A stretch of DNA of 64,000 nucleotides, taken from NCBI GenBank assembly GCA_016786615.1, contig JAEUVX010000009.1:124001-188000 (forward strand). Reading direction: 5' to 3'. The notes under the pieces were generated by a model, which saw nothing but the letters and a program-made list of their open reading frames with translations, did no database searches and was not told where the DNA came from. The position numbers and the translations under genes are program-made. This document shows positions 40,221 to 48,307 of the stretch, piece after piece. Position 1 is the first letter of the stretch; every line of letters begins with the position of its first letter. The stretch is from Flavipsychrobacter sp. Its GTDB lineage: Bacteria > Bacteroidota > Bacteroidia > Chitinophagales > Chitinophagaceae.

Positions 40221-40712
40221 ATGCCTTGGTACGTATTACATACTAAACCGCGAAACGAAAAGAAAGTAACAAAACTGCTGGAACAGAAAGGCGTGAACGT
40301 TTATTGTCCGTTACGAGAAGAAATAAGACAATGGAGTGACAGGAAGAAGAAAGTAGCAGAGCCGGTTTTTAAATCGTACATATTTGTTTACATGGACGAT
40401 TACAAAGAAGAGAATGTAAAAGTGTTGATGACGAATGGTGCAGTGCGTTTTTTGTGGTGGGTAGGCAAGCCGGGTGTAGTGCGTGATGAAGAGATACAAG
40501 CTATCAAAGACTTTCTGGAAAACTATAAAAATGCTGAAATAACAGTTGAATATAAGCCAGGTGAAATAGTAGAAGTGAAAGAGGGGCCATTTAAAGAAAA
40601 TAAAGGTGAACTGATACAGGTGCGTGGCAATATTGCGGTGATACACATCAAAGCATTGGGCTTTAGCATGAAGGCACAAATACCTGTACAGTCAATAACA
40701 AGTGCAAAGTAA
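40221..40712 (+). CDS. UpxY-like NusG-family transcription antiterminator, 163 aa
   Basis: A specialised NusG paralogue. The NGN domain covers about 1-105 (MPWYVLHTKPRNEKKVTKLL, NVYCPLREEIRQWSDRKKK, VAEPVFKSYIFVYMD), and a KOW motif follows near 115-145 (GEIVEVKEGPFKENKGEL). It is shorter than housekeeping NusG and has the W-Y-V-L-H-T-K-P-R-N-E-K-K start typical of UpxY. In Bacteroides, UpxY prevents premature termination in its own capsule operon. It heads the gene run from about 40.7 to beyond 64 kb, which contains an internal terminator-like hairpin at 52571. Confidence 0.88.
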   Translation: MPWYVLHTKPRNEKKVTKLLEQKGVNVYCPLREEIRQWSDRKKKVAEPVFKSYIFVYMDDYKEENVKVLMTNGAVRFLWWVGKPGVVRDEEIQAIKDFLENYKNAEITVEYKPGEIVEVKEGPFKENKGELIQVRGNIAVIHIKALGFSMKAQIPVQSITSAK

Positions 40713-40717
40713 AGAGT

Positions 40718-41695
40718 ATGGAACTGAAGAATTCAAAAGTATTGGTGATAGGCGGTGCAGGCTTTATTGGCGGCTTTGTGGTAAGGGAATTGCTGAAGCA
40801 TGATGTGAAAGAAGTAATCATATACGACAACTTCACACGTGGTAAGTATGAGAACATAAATGATTGCCTGCAAGACCCGCGTTGTACTGTTTATCCATTC
40901 GGTGGCGATATACGTGAGCTGGATGTACTGGATAAAGCGATGGAAGGTGCAGACTATGTGTTCCACCTGGCGGCAATGTGGTTGCTGCATTGCAAAGATT
41001 TTCCACGTACAGCATTTGATGTGAATGTTGGTGGCACATTCAATGTGTTGGAAGCATGTGTGAAGCATAAAGTAAAAAAATTGGTTTACTCATCATCGGC
41101 ATCTGTATATGGCGATGCAGTAGAAGTGCCAATGACAGAAAGCCATCCGTTCAACAATAAGAATTTCTACGGGGCAACTAAGATTTCGGGCGAGGCTATG
41201 TGCACAGCCTTCAACGACAGGTATGGATTGAAAGTAGTAGGATTGCGCTATATGAATGTATATGGACCCGGGCAGGACCAGCACGCAGTGTATAGTGGTG
41301 TAGTGCCTATTATGCTGAATAAGATAGATGCAAATGAACAACCGACAATTAACGGTGATGGCTCGCAGGCATACGATTTTATTTATGTAGAAGACGTAGC
41401 ACGTTGTAATGTACAGGCGGTATTGAGCGATGTGGAATATGGGTTCTACAATGTAGGTACAGAAGTACAGACTACTATAAAAGAGTTGTGCGATACGATA
41501 CTGAAACTGAAAGAATCGAATCTGGAAGTAATATACAAACCGTATAGTGCAGACGATGCACGTGCTCTTGTGCAAAACAGGATAGGCTCTCGTGAGAAAG
41601 CAGAAAACGAACTTGGCTTTAAATATAAATACTCGCTGGAAGAAGGGTTGATGAAGTTGATAGAATGGAGAGATAAAGTTTTGGGAACAGCATAA
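40718..41695 (+). CDS. Nucleotide-sugar epimerase/dehydratase, extended SDR family, 325 aa
   Basis: A second epimerase-type enzyme. The NAD site GGAGFIGG is near residues 11-18, SSSASVYGD supplies the Ser/Thr, and NFYGATKISGE holds the Tyr-Lys pair. The blocks RYMNVYGPGQD and AYDFIYVEDVARC fit UDP-glucose/GlcNAc 4-epimerase-like proteins. It is the same length as the enzyme at 36115 but differs in sequence and probably acts on another substrate. It is followed by a DegT aminotransferase, so the epimerase-aminotransferase order is repeated. Confidence 0.88.
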   Translation: MELKNSKVLVIGGAGFIGGFVVRELLKHDVKEVIIYDNFTRGKYENINDCLQDPRCTVYPFGGDIRELDVLDKAMEGADYVFHLAAMWLLHCKDFPRTAFDVNVGGTFNVLEACVKHKVKKLVYSSSASVYGDAVEVPMTESHPFNNKNFYGATKISGEAMCTAFNDRYGLKVVGLRYMNVYGPGQDQHAVYSGVVPIMLNKIDANEQPTINGDGSQAYDFIYVEDVARCNVQAVLSDVEYGFYNVGTEVQTTIKELCDTILKLKESNLEVIYKPYSADDARALVQNRIGSREKAENELGFKYKYSLEEGLMKLIEWRDKVLGTA

Positions 41696-41705
41696 ACTAC
41701 ATACC

Positions 41706-42854
41706 ATGGCAGAAACACTAAAAAGAAATATACCTATATCGTTGCCCAGCATGGGGCAGGAAGAATGGGAAGCAATGAAAGAGCCCATCTTCAGCGGGTG
41801 GATAACACAAGGACCTAAAGTAGCACAGTTTGAAAAACTGTTTGCTGAAAGGCATGGTGTGAAATACGCACTGGCAGTGTCTAATTGTACAACGGCACTG
41901 CATCTTGCATTGGTAGCACTTGGTGTTGGTGTGGGCGATGAGGTAATTGTACCCGCTTTCACATGGGTATCTACAGCAAATGCTGTAATGTACTGCGGTG
42001 CAAAACCTGTGTTTATAGATATAGACCCTGTGACGTTTAATATAGATGTAAATCAACTGAGGGCAAAGATTACAGCAAAGACAAAAGCTATTATACCTGT
42101 ACACCTTTTCGGTTTGTGTGCAGATGTAGATAAGATAAAGGAAATAGCACCTGAACTGAAGATAGTAGAAGATGGAGCCTGTGCCGCAGGTGCTGCACTA
42201 AACGGTACAGCCGCAGGTGCATTAGGCGATATAGGTTGTTTCTCCTTCCACCCGCGCAAATCTGTAACAACAGGCGAAGGTGGTATGCTGACAACAAACG
42301 ATGATGCACTGGCAGAGAAACTGAATTGCCTGCGTAATCATGGCGCATCTATATCTGAAGAGCAAAGGCATAAAGGCCCACGCCCGTATATATTGCCTGA
42401 GTTTGATATGGTGGGATATAACTACCGTATGACAGATCTGCAAGGTGCATTGGGTGTTGTGCAGATACAAAAGCTTGATACTTTCATCAACGAAAGGCAG
42501 CAGTGGGCAAACTACTACAACGAACAACTGAAAGACATTGAATGGCTGCGCACACCTGTGTACGATGCCAAGTACAAACATGGCTGGCAGTCTTATGTTT
42601 TGTTTATAGACGAAGCAAAAGCACCAATGAGCAGGAATGATATGATGGAATATCTGCAACAGCAAGGTGTCAGCACGCGTCCGGGTACACACGCTGTACA
42701 CATGTTGGGATATTATGCCAATACATTCGGCATACAACCACAAGACTATCCCGGCGCATACGCTGCAAATGAATATTCAATGTCTATTCCTTTACACAAT
42801 AAAATGACAGCAGACGATTTCGAATACATCGTAACACTGCTGAAAGGGCTCTAA
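41706..42854 (+). CDS. DegT/DnrJ/EryC1-type sugar aminotransferase, 382 aa
   Basis: PLP aminotransferase. The Lys lies in FSFHPRKSVTTGEGGML near residue 185; ISLPSMGQEEWEAMKEPIFS and SNCTTALHLALVALGVG open the protein. It could supply the 3-amino group of a UDP-amino-uronate (WbpE-type role), as a TviB/WbpO-like dehydrogenase and a WbpD-like acetyltransferase lie downstream, but a GDP-perosamine-type role is also possible. It ends one base before the asparagine synthetase start, consistent with coupling. Confidence 0.86.
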   Translation: MAETLKRNIPISLPSMGQEEWEAMKEPIFSGWITQGPKVAQFEKLFAERHGVKYALAVSNCTTALHLALVALGVGVGDEVIVPAFTWVSTANAVMYCGAKPVFIDIDPVTFNIDVNQLRAKITAKTKAIIPVHLFGLCADVDKIKEIAPELKIVEDGACAAGAALNGTAAGALGDIGCFSFHPRKSVTTGEGGMLTTNDDALAEKLNCLRNHGASISEEQRHKGPRPYILPEFDMVGYNYRMTDLQGALGVVQIQKLDTFINERQQWANYYNEQLKDIEWLRTPVYDAKYKHGWQSYVLFIDEAKAPMSRNDMMEYLQQQGVSTRPGTHAVHMLGYYANTFGIQPQDYPGAYAANEYSMSIPLHNKMTADDFEYIVTLLKGL

Positions 42855-42855
42855 C

Positions 42856-44751
42856 ATGTGCGGCATAGCCGGTATATATAATCTGAATCGTCAGTCTGTA
42901 GAAAAGCAGCACTTGCAGCGTATGGCAGATGTGCTTGCACATCGTGGCCCTGATAGCGATGGCGTTTATGTTGACGGGCAGATAGGCCTTGCACATCGCA
43001 GGCTGGCAATACTTGATACATCATCGCTTGGTGCACAACCCATGGCATCTAAAAACGATGAATGGGTGATCGTGTTTAACGGATGCATTTACAATTTCAA
43101 AGAGCTGAGAGAAGAGCTGCAACAACAGGGCTATTCTTTTGTATCGAGAACAGATACCGAAGTAATAGCTGAAGGACTGAGTGCTTACGGCCCTGATTTC
43201 TTTCAGCGACTGAATGGTATGTTTGCCATAGCAGCATGGAATAAAAAACAACAGTGCCTGTACATGAGCCGGGACAGGTTTGGCATTAAGCCCCTGTATT
43301 ACTGGTTCAATGGCAGAACACTTGTTTTCGGTTCAGAAATAAAAGCCATCATTACGCATCCTGATTATAAAATGGGTGTAGACTATGCTGCGCTCAATCA
43401 ATATTTTTCTTTCCAGAACGTATTTTCTTACAACACTTTATTTCAGGGAGTAACCATGTTGCCACCTGCAAATACAGTCGTAATAATTGCAGACAGCACT
43501 TATGTAAAACACCACTCTTGGTGGGACTATGATTTTACAAAGGCTGATAACAGCATGGGTTTTGAAGATGCTGTACAGCTTACAAAATCTGCCTTCGAAA
43601 CTTCTGTACACAGACAGATGGTAGCAGATGTTCCCGTTGGTAGTTATTTAAGTGGTGGTATGGATTCGGGTTCTGTTACGGCTATCGCATCATCGCATAC
43701 AGACAGGCTTACTACATTTACCGCTGGCTTTGACATGAGTGAGGTGACTGGTGTAGAAGCCAACTATGACGAACGCAGAGATGCGGAGTTAATGGCCAAC
43801 TATTTCAAGACTGAGCATTACGAACAAGTGATTAATGCGGGAGATTTAAGCTGGTCGTTGCCGCGAGTTATATACCATCTGGAAGATTTGCGTGTGGGTA
43901 TGTGTTATCCCAACTACTACATTAGCCGTCTTGCATCTAAGTTTGTAAAAGTATGTTTGCAAGGTACGGGTGGAGATGAATTGTTTGGTGGCTACCCATG
44001 GCGTTATTACAGCGTATATCAGTCGCTGGATCAAAAAGCGTTTTTTGATAATTACTACAGCTTCTGGCAAAGGTTAGTATCAGATAACGATAAGCAGAAA
44101 TTATTTACGGCTGATACATTCAGCAAGATTGATATTGCGGAACCAAGAGAAGTATTTGAGCGTGTATTCACTTTCAACGACAAGCTGCAATACGATACAC
44201 CCGAACATCATATTGAAAACAGCCTGTACTTCGAGATAAAGACTTTCTTGCCGGGCTTGCTATTAGTAGGCGATAAATTATCTATGGCTAACGGACTGGA
44301 AGAGCGTTTCCCTTTTATGGATAACGACCTTGTGGATATGGCTATGAAGATACCGGTAAAGCACAAACTGGGTAATCTGGAAATGATGAAGCGTGTGAAT
44401 GAGAATGACACACTCAACGAAAAGAAACGCGCGTACAAAGAATATGATGACGGGAAGAATGTATTGCGCAAAGCAATGATGAGCTTTCTGCCGGAGAAAA
44501 TAATCAACAGAAAGAAACAAGGCTTCTCCGCGCCAGACGAAAGCTGGTATCGTGGAGAGAATGCACAATATATAAAAGACCTGCTACTGGGTAAGAAAGC
44601 CGTTAGTGCAGATTTTATCAATCCCGAATACATCGAGTTCATCATAAAGGAACATACCGAAAAGAAAATCAATCACCGTTTGTTGCTTTGGTCTTTCCTC
44701 AGCTTTGAATGGTGGTGCCGTATATACCTCAACAATGAAAAAGTATATTAA
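42856..44751 (+). CDS. asnB: Asparagine-synthetase-type amidotransferase with intact glutaminase site, 631 aa
   Basis: The protein starts MCGIAGIYNL, so Cys2 of the class II glutaminase domain is present. HRGPDSDG, LAHRRLAILD and NGCIYNF are further GATase blocks. The synthetase domain has the PP-loop SGGMDSG near 267 and the later GTGGDELFGGY and PFMDNDLVDMA motifs. In O-antigen loci such enzymes often amidate uronic acids (compare WbpS) instead of making free asparagine; the neighbouring sugar genes favour that. Its 3' end overlaps the acyltransferase start by 17 nt. Confidence 0.85.
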   Translation: MCGIAGIYNLNRQSVEKQHLQRMADVLAHRGPDSDGVYVDGQIGLAHRRLAILDTSSLGAQPMASKNDEWVIVFNGCIYNFKELREELQQQGYSFVSRTDTEVIAEGLSAYGPDFFQRLNGMFAIAAWNKKQQCLYMSRDRFGIKPLYYWFNGRTLVFGSEIKAIITHPDYKMGVDYAALNQYFSFQNVFSYNTLFQGVTMLPPANTVVIIADSTYVKHHSWWDYDFTKADNSMGFEDAVQLTKSAFETSVHRQMVADVPVGSYLSGGMDSGSVTAIASSHTDRLTTFTAGFDMSEVTGVEANYDERRDAELMANYFKTEHYEQVINAGDLSWSLPRVIYHLEDLRVGMCYPNYYISRLASKFVKVCLQGTGGDELFGGYPWRYYSVYQSLDQKAFFDNYYSFWQRLVSDNDKQKLFTADTFSKIDIAEPREVFERVFTFNDKLQYDTPEHHIENSLYFEIKTFLPGLLLVGDKLSMANGLEERFPFMDNDLVDMAMKIPVKHKLGNLEMMKRVNENDTLNEKKRAYKEYDDGKNVLRKAMMSFLPEKIINRKKQGFSAPDESWYRGENAQYIKDLLLGKKAVSADFINPEYIEFIIKEHTEKKINHRLLLWSFLSFEWWCRIYLNNEKVY

Positions 44752-45289
44752 TACTATACTGAAGCGTCTGTTCGCCGCAAAGCGAAACAAGATGAAGAAG
44801 CAATACAACCGTGTATTGCCTGTAAACGAATTGTTTACAGACCGTTGGGAAAAAGCAAAGTATCTGGGCTTTGGCGAGGGTACAAGTGTATATGATAGCT
44901 GTACTGTTTTCGGAGATGTGAGAGTCGGAAACAATACATGGATAGGACCCTATACTATACTGGATGGAACGGGCGGATTATCGATAGGTTCTAATTGCTC
45001 AATAAGTGCAGGTGTGCATATATATACGCACAATACAGTGAAGTGGGCTTTGAGTGGTGGTAAAGAGAAATATGAATACAGTGCGGTATCGATTGGGGAT
45101 AGTTGTTTTATTGGCCCGCAGAGTATGATACAAAATAGTGTAACGATAGGTAAACATTGCGTAGTTGCAGCAAACAGTTTTGTGAACCGCGATATAAATG
45201 ATTTTGCAATAGTAGCAGGCAACCCTGCAAAGCAGATAGGAGAGGTGTTGATAGATGCAGATGGTAAACCTGAATTAAAGTATTATTAA
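44735..45289 (+). CDS. Hexapeptide-repeat sugar acyltransferase, 184 aa
   Basis: A left-handed beta-helix acyltransferase. The hexapeptide repeats are visible: VYDSCTVFGDVRVGNNTWIG, GLSIGSNCSISAGVHI, SAVSIGDSCFIGPQSMI and VTIGKHCVVAANSFV. HTHNTVK-like HNTVKW contains the usual catalytic His. It probably O- or N-acetylates a sugar residue. The start at 44735 is chosen because it overlaps the end of asnB by 17 nt; an in-frame ATG at 44705 lies further inside asnB. The spacing to the next gene is 2 nt. Confidence 0.82.
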   Translation: MKKYINTILKRLFAAKRNKMKKQYNRVLPVNELFTDRWEKAKYLGFGEGTSVYDSCTVFGDVRVGNNTWIGPYTILDGTGGLSIGSNCSISAGVHIYTHNTVKWALSGGKEKYEYSAVSIGDSCFIGPQSMIQNSVTIGKHCVVAANSFVNRDINDFAIVAGNPAKQIGEVLIDADGKPELKYY

Positions 45290-45291
45290 GC

Positions 45292-46464
45292 ATGGCAGAA
45301 ATGAAGATTTGCAGCAGATGTATATATGATGAACGTGTTCCGAACATTGTGTTTGACGAACAAGGTGTATGCAACTACTGCAAAACAATGGACCAGTTGC
45401 AGGATGAATACAAGACGGGAACACAGGAAGGCATCAATGCTTTTCTGGAAATAGTAGAGCAGATAAAGAAAGATGGTGAGGGTAAACCGTATGATTGTGT
45501 GATAGGTGTAAGTGGCGGTACAGACTCATCGTACATGGTTCATATGGCGGTGAAGGAATGGGGATTACGCCCTTTGGCAGTACACTATGATAATACATGG
45601 AATACAGCCATCGCGACACAGAATATTTTTAAAATATTGGGTAAGCTGAATGTTGACCTTGATACTTATGTAATAGACAATAAAGAATCGAACGATGTCT
45701 TTAAGGCATTCCTGAAAGCAGGTGTGCCTGAACTGGATGGTCCGACAGATATAGCGCTTGCAGAAGTGCTGTATCGTGCAGCAAGCAAGTTCGGCATTAA
45801 GTATGTGCTTGAAGGGCACTCGTATAAAGCAGAAGGTATTTCGCCGCTGGGTATTATGTATGTGGATGGTAAATACATCAGCGACATACACAAGCGTTTT
45901 GGCACCATGAAGATGAAAACATTTCCGAACATGCCACTAACTGCATTTCTGAAATGGATCATCTTTAAAAAGATAAAAAAGATACGCCCGTTCTGGTATA
46001 TACCATATAACAAAGCAGAGGCACGAGCCATGCTGGAAAAAGAATACAACTGGGAATACTACGGCGGCCACCATCTTGAAAACAGGATGACTGCTTTCCA
46101 CCACAGTGTATATCATCCGCAACGTTTTAAATTAGACCAACGCAATAACAGCCTTTCTGCAGCAGTACGTTCAGGAGATATGAAACGTGAAGATGCAATA
46201 GCAGAATACGCAAAACCACCACATATAGAAGAAGACCTGATACCTTTCTTTAAGAAAAGGCTAGAGTTGAGCGATGCAGAATATGATGCATTGATGACAG
46301 CTCCGAAAAAATTCTTTTGGGATTATAAAACTTATAAAAAAACATTCGAACGTATGAGGCCGCTTTTTTACATGCTCTATAAATCGAGCCTTGTACCTAA
46401 GAGCTTCTACCTGAAATATTGTTTTCCATTGGATATAGAGAAACTGAAAAAGCAACAAGCATGA
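45292..46464 (+). CDS. N-acetyl sugar amidotransferase (PseA/WbpG-like), 390 aa
   Basis: ATP-PPi-type amidotransferase that converts an acetamido group to an acetamidino group on an activated sugar. A zinc-ribbon-like start contains Cys7, Cys10, Cys27 and Cys30 (KICSRCIYD and GVCNYC). The PP-loop GVSGGTDSSYM lies near 72-82, followed by HYDNTW and LEGHSYKAEG. The gene at 46461 encodes a HisH-type glutaminase, and the two overlap by 4 nt (ATGA). In P. aeruginosa and Campylobacter this enzyme uses ammonia from a HisH/HisF pair; no HisF is visible here. Confidence 0.88.
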   Translation: MAEMKICSRCIYDERVPNIVFDEQGVCNYCKTMDQLQDEYKTGTQEGINAFLEIVEQIKKDGEGKPYDCVIGVSGGTDSSYMVHMAVKEWGLRPLAVHYDNTWNTAIATQNIFKILGKLNVDLDTYVIDNKESNDVFKAFLKAGVPELDGPTDIALAEVLYRAASKFGIKYVLEGHSYKAEGISPLGIMYVDGKYISDIHKRFGTMKMKTFPNMPLTAFLKWIIFKKIKKIRPFWYIPYNKAEARAMLEKEYNWEYYGGHHLENRMTAFHHSVYHPQRFKLDQRNNSLSAAVRSGDMKREDAIAEYAKPPHIEEDLIPFFKKRLELSDAEYDALMTAPKKFFWDYKTYKKTFERMRPLFYMLYKSSLVPKSFYLKYCFPLDIEKLKKQQA

Positions 46465-47075
46465 TAACGATAGTAAACTATGGCATGGGAAACCTTGCAT
46501 CTGTACAAAACATGCTGAAACGTATAGGTGCCGCTTGCGAGATAACAGGCGACCTTGAGAGAATTGCCAATGCTAAAAAAATACTGTTGCCTGGTGTAGG
46601 TGCATTTGATGCTGCTGTACAACAAATAGATAAAGCAGGATTGAGGGAAGTGCTGAACAAAAAAGCATTGGAAGAAAAAGTACCTGTGTTGGGTATTTGC
46701 CTCGGTATGCAATTGCTTACACAATCAAGCGAGGAGGGTGTGCTGAAAGGATTGGGATGGATACCTGCTAAAACTGTGAAGTTCAACTTTCCGCAACCAA
46801 CAGACCTGAAAGTGCCACACATGGGTTGGAATGAAATAAAGATTGTGAATCATTGTGCACTGGTAGGTGACCTGCCAACGGAACCACGTTTTTATTTTGT
46901 ACACTCTTACCATGCAAAAGCAGAGGACGATAAATATGTGATAGCCCGTACGCATTACGGTTACGATTTCGACTCTATGCTGACGAATGGTGATAATATA
47001 GTGGGTGCACAGTTTCATCCGGAAAAAAGCCACAAGTTTGGTATGAAACTGCTGACTAACTTCTCGAAAATGTAA
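46461..47075 (+). CDS. hisH: HisH-type glutamine amidotransferase, 204 aa
   Basis: Class I glutaminase that releases ammonia from glutamine. The catalytic Cys80 is in LGICLGMQLL, and His186 and Glu188 are in QFHPEKS. The start MITIVNYGMGNLASVQNML is a classic HisH opening. The start at 46461 gives a 4-nt overlap with the amidotransferase gene. Its location in a polysaccharide locus, with no histidine biosynthesis genes near, shows that it serves the sugar amidotransferase, as in P. aeruginosa O-antigen loci with their own HisH. HisF, the usual ammonia channel partner, is absent from the neighbourhood. Confidence 0.9.
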   Translation: MITIVNYGMGNLASVQNMLKRIGAACEITGDLERIANAKKILLPGVGAFDAAVQQIDKAGLREVLNKKALEEKVPVLGICLGMQLLTQSSEEGVLKGLGWIPAKTVKFNFPQPTDLKVPHMGWNEIKIVNHCALVGDLPTEPRFYFVHSYHAKAEDDKYVIARTHYGYDFDSMLTNGDNIVGAQFHPEKSHKFGMKLLTNFSKM

Positions 47076-48226
47076 TGAGAGTAGCACTTATTGGCAATAT
47101 GAATAACAACTACTTCTCGCTGATGCGTTATCTGCGCGATGCAGGTGTAGATGCGGAATTGTTACTATTTGCCGATGAGATAAACCACTTCCTGCCAGAG
47201 AATGATACTTGGGATATTGAAAAGTGGAAGCCGTACATCAAACAAACGAAAATAAACGGCGGTGCACTGGGACAGTACTTTAAAATGTCTGCCGCAGATA
47301 TTCGCAGAGAATTTGAGGGTTACGATTACTATATAGGTTGTGGTTTTACACCTGCTTATTTTTATAAAGCTGGCATGAAGCTCGATTTGTTTACACCTTA
47401 TTGTGTAGGTATAGAGTACACTTACCGTATTACCAAAACAAAGCCTGTTCATTATCTGAAAGAAAAGATAGAAGCATACTATCAGATAAAAGGACTGAAA
47501 CATAATACCAAAGTAGTAGGAACAATAGACGAAGAGAGCAGAATAAAAGCAGAAAAGATTGGTGTTAAAACACAATCGCTGCCTTTGCTCATGATCTATA
47601 ATAAAGAACAGACAAAGGGAGATGACGAATTTCTCTCCGCGACTATTCAAAAATTCAATCAGCATTACCCCGTTGTTTTCAGCCATGTTTCCCATTTTCC
47701 AAAAGGAAGCAGAACGTGGGAGATAAAACGGAATGACATACTCATAAAAGGCTTTGCAGATTTTGCAAAGCAGACAGATACCAATCCGTTACTGGTATTA
47801 TTCAGCTATGGAGATGCAGTAAAAGAATCTATAGCACTGATAGCAGAACTTGGCATAACTGATAAAGTAATGTGGGTGCCTGTAATGAGCCGTAAGAAAA
47901 TAATGCGCCTGCTGGAACATGTGCATTTTGGAGGGGGAGAATTTGGTGGTGCTGTGTGGGGGGGTACGGGTTGGGAGTTTATGGCCAAGGGTGTACCATT
48001 CTTTCAGTATGTAGATATGCAAGATGCTGTATTTGAAGCAAATACAGGGATGAAGATGCCCGCATTTTTCAATACAAACAGCAGTGCTGAGATTGCAAGA
48101 CTGTTACAGGAGTACAGTGCAGATATAACAAGGCTGACAGCCAAGGGGCACGAACTGCAAGTATGGTTCAACAAAGAAGCCGGTCAGGAACTGGCAAATG
48201 CCTACATAGATATCCTGAAATCTTAG
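47075..48226 (+). CDS. Predicted glycosyltransferase (GT-B-like), 383 aa
   Basis: The start RVALIGNMNNNYFSLMRYLR resembles the N terminus of the protein at 54096, and the two share further blocks near the C terminus, so they are paralogues. The protein looks like a GT-B sugar-transferase. The last third contains GEFGGAVWGGTGWEFMAKG, a place where GT4/GT1 enzymes have a nucleotide-binding Glu loop. No standard family name can be assigned. It starts at the last base of hisH (TAATG overlap), so it is coupled to it. Cytoplasmic side of the inner membrane is inferred. Confidence 0.7.
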   Translation: MRVALIGNMNNNYFSLMRYLRDAGVDAELLLFADEINHFLPENDTWDIEKWKPYIKQTKINGGALGQYFKMSAADIRREFEGYDYYIGCGFTPAYFYKAGMKLDLFTPYCVGIEYTYRITKTKPVHYLKEKIEAYYQIKGLKHNTKVVGTIDEESRIKAEKIGVKTQSLPLLMIYNKEQTKGDDEFLSATIQKFNQHYPVVFSHVSHFPKGSRTWEIKRNDILIKGFADFAKQTDTNPLLVLFSYGDAVKESIALIAELGITDKVMWVPVMSRKKIMRLLEHVHFGGGEFGGAVWGGTGWEFMAKGVPFFQYVDMQDAVFEANTGMKMPAFFNTNSSAEIARLLQEYSADITRLTAKGHELQVWFNKEAGQELANAYIDILKS

Positions 48227-48307
48227 TTAACAGAGGGTTATCAGGCATTATACCTATATAATAATTAACATAGCATAACTATCTTTAAAGTTTAGATAAT
48301 TGCATTA

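Noticed and set aside
41093-41962. 289-codon minus-strand frame opposite the second epimerase and aminotransferase
   Set aside because: It spans two clear genes on the other strand and has shadow-frame composition.
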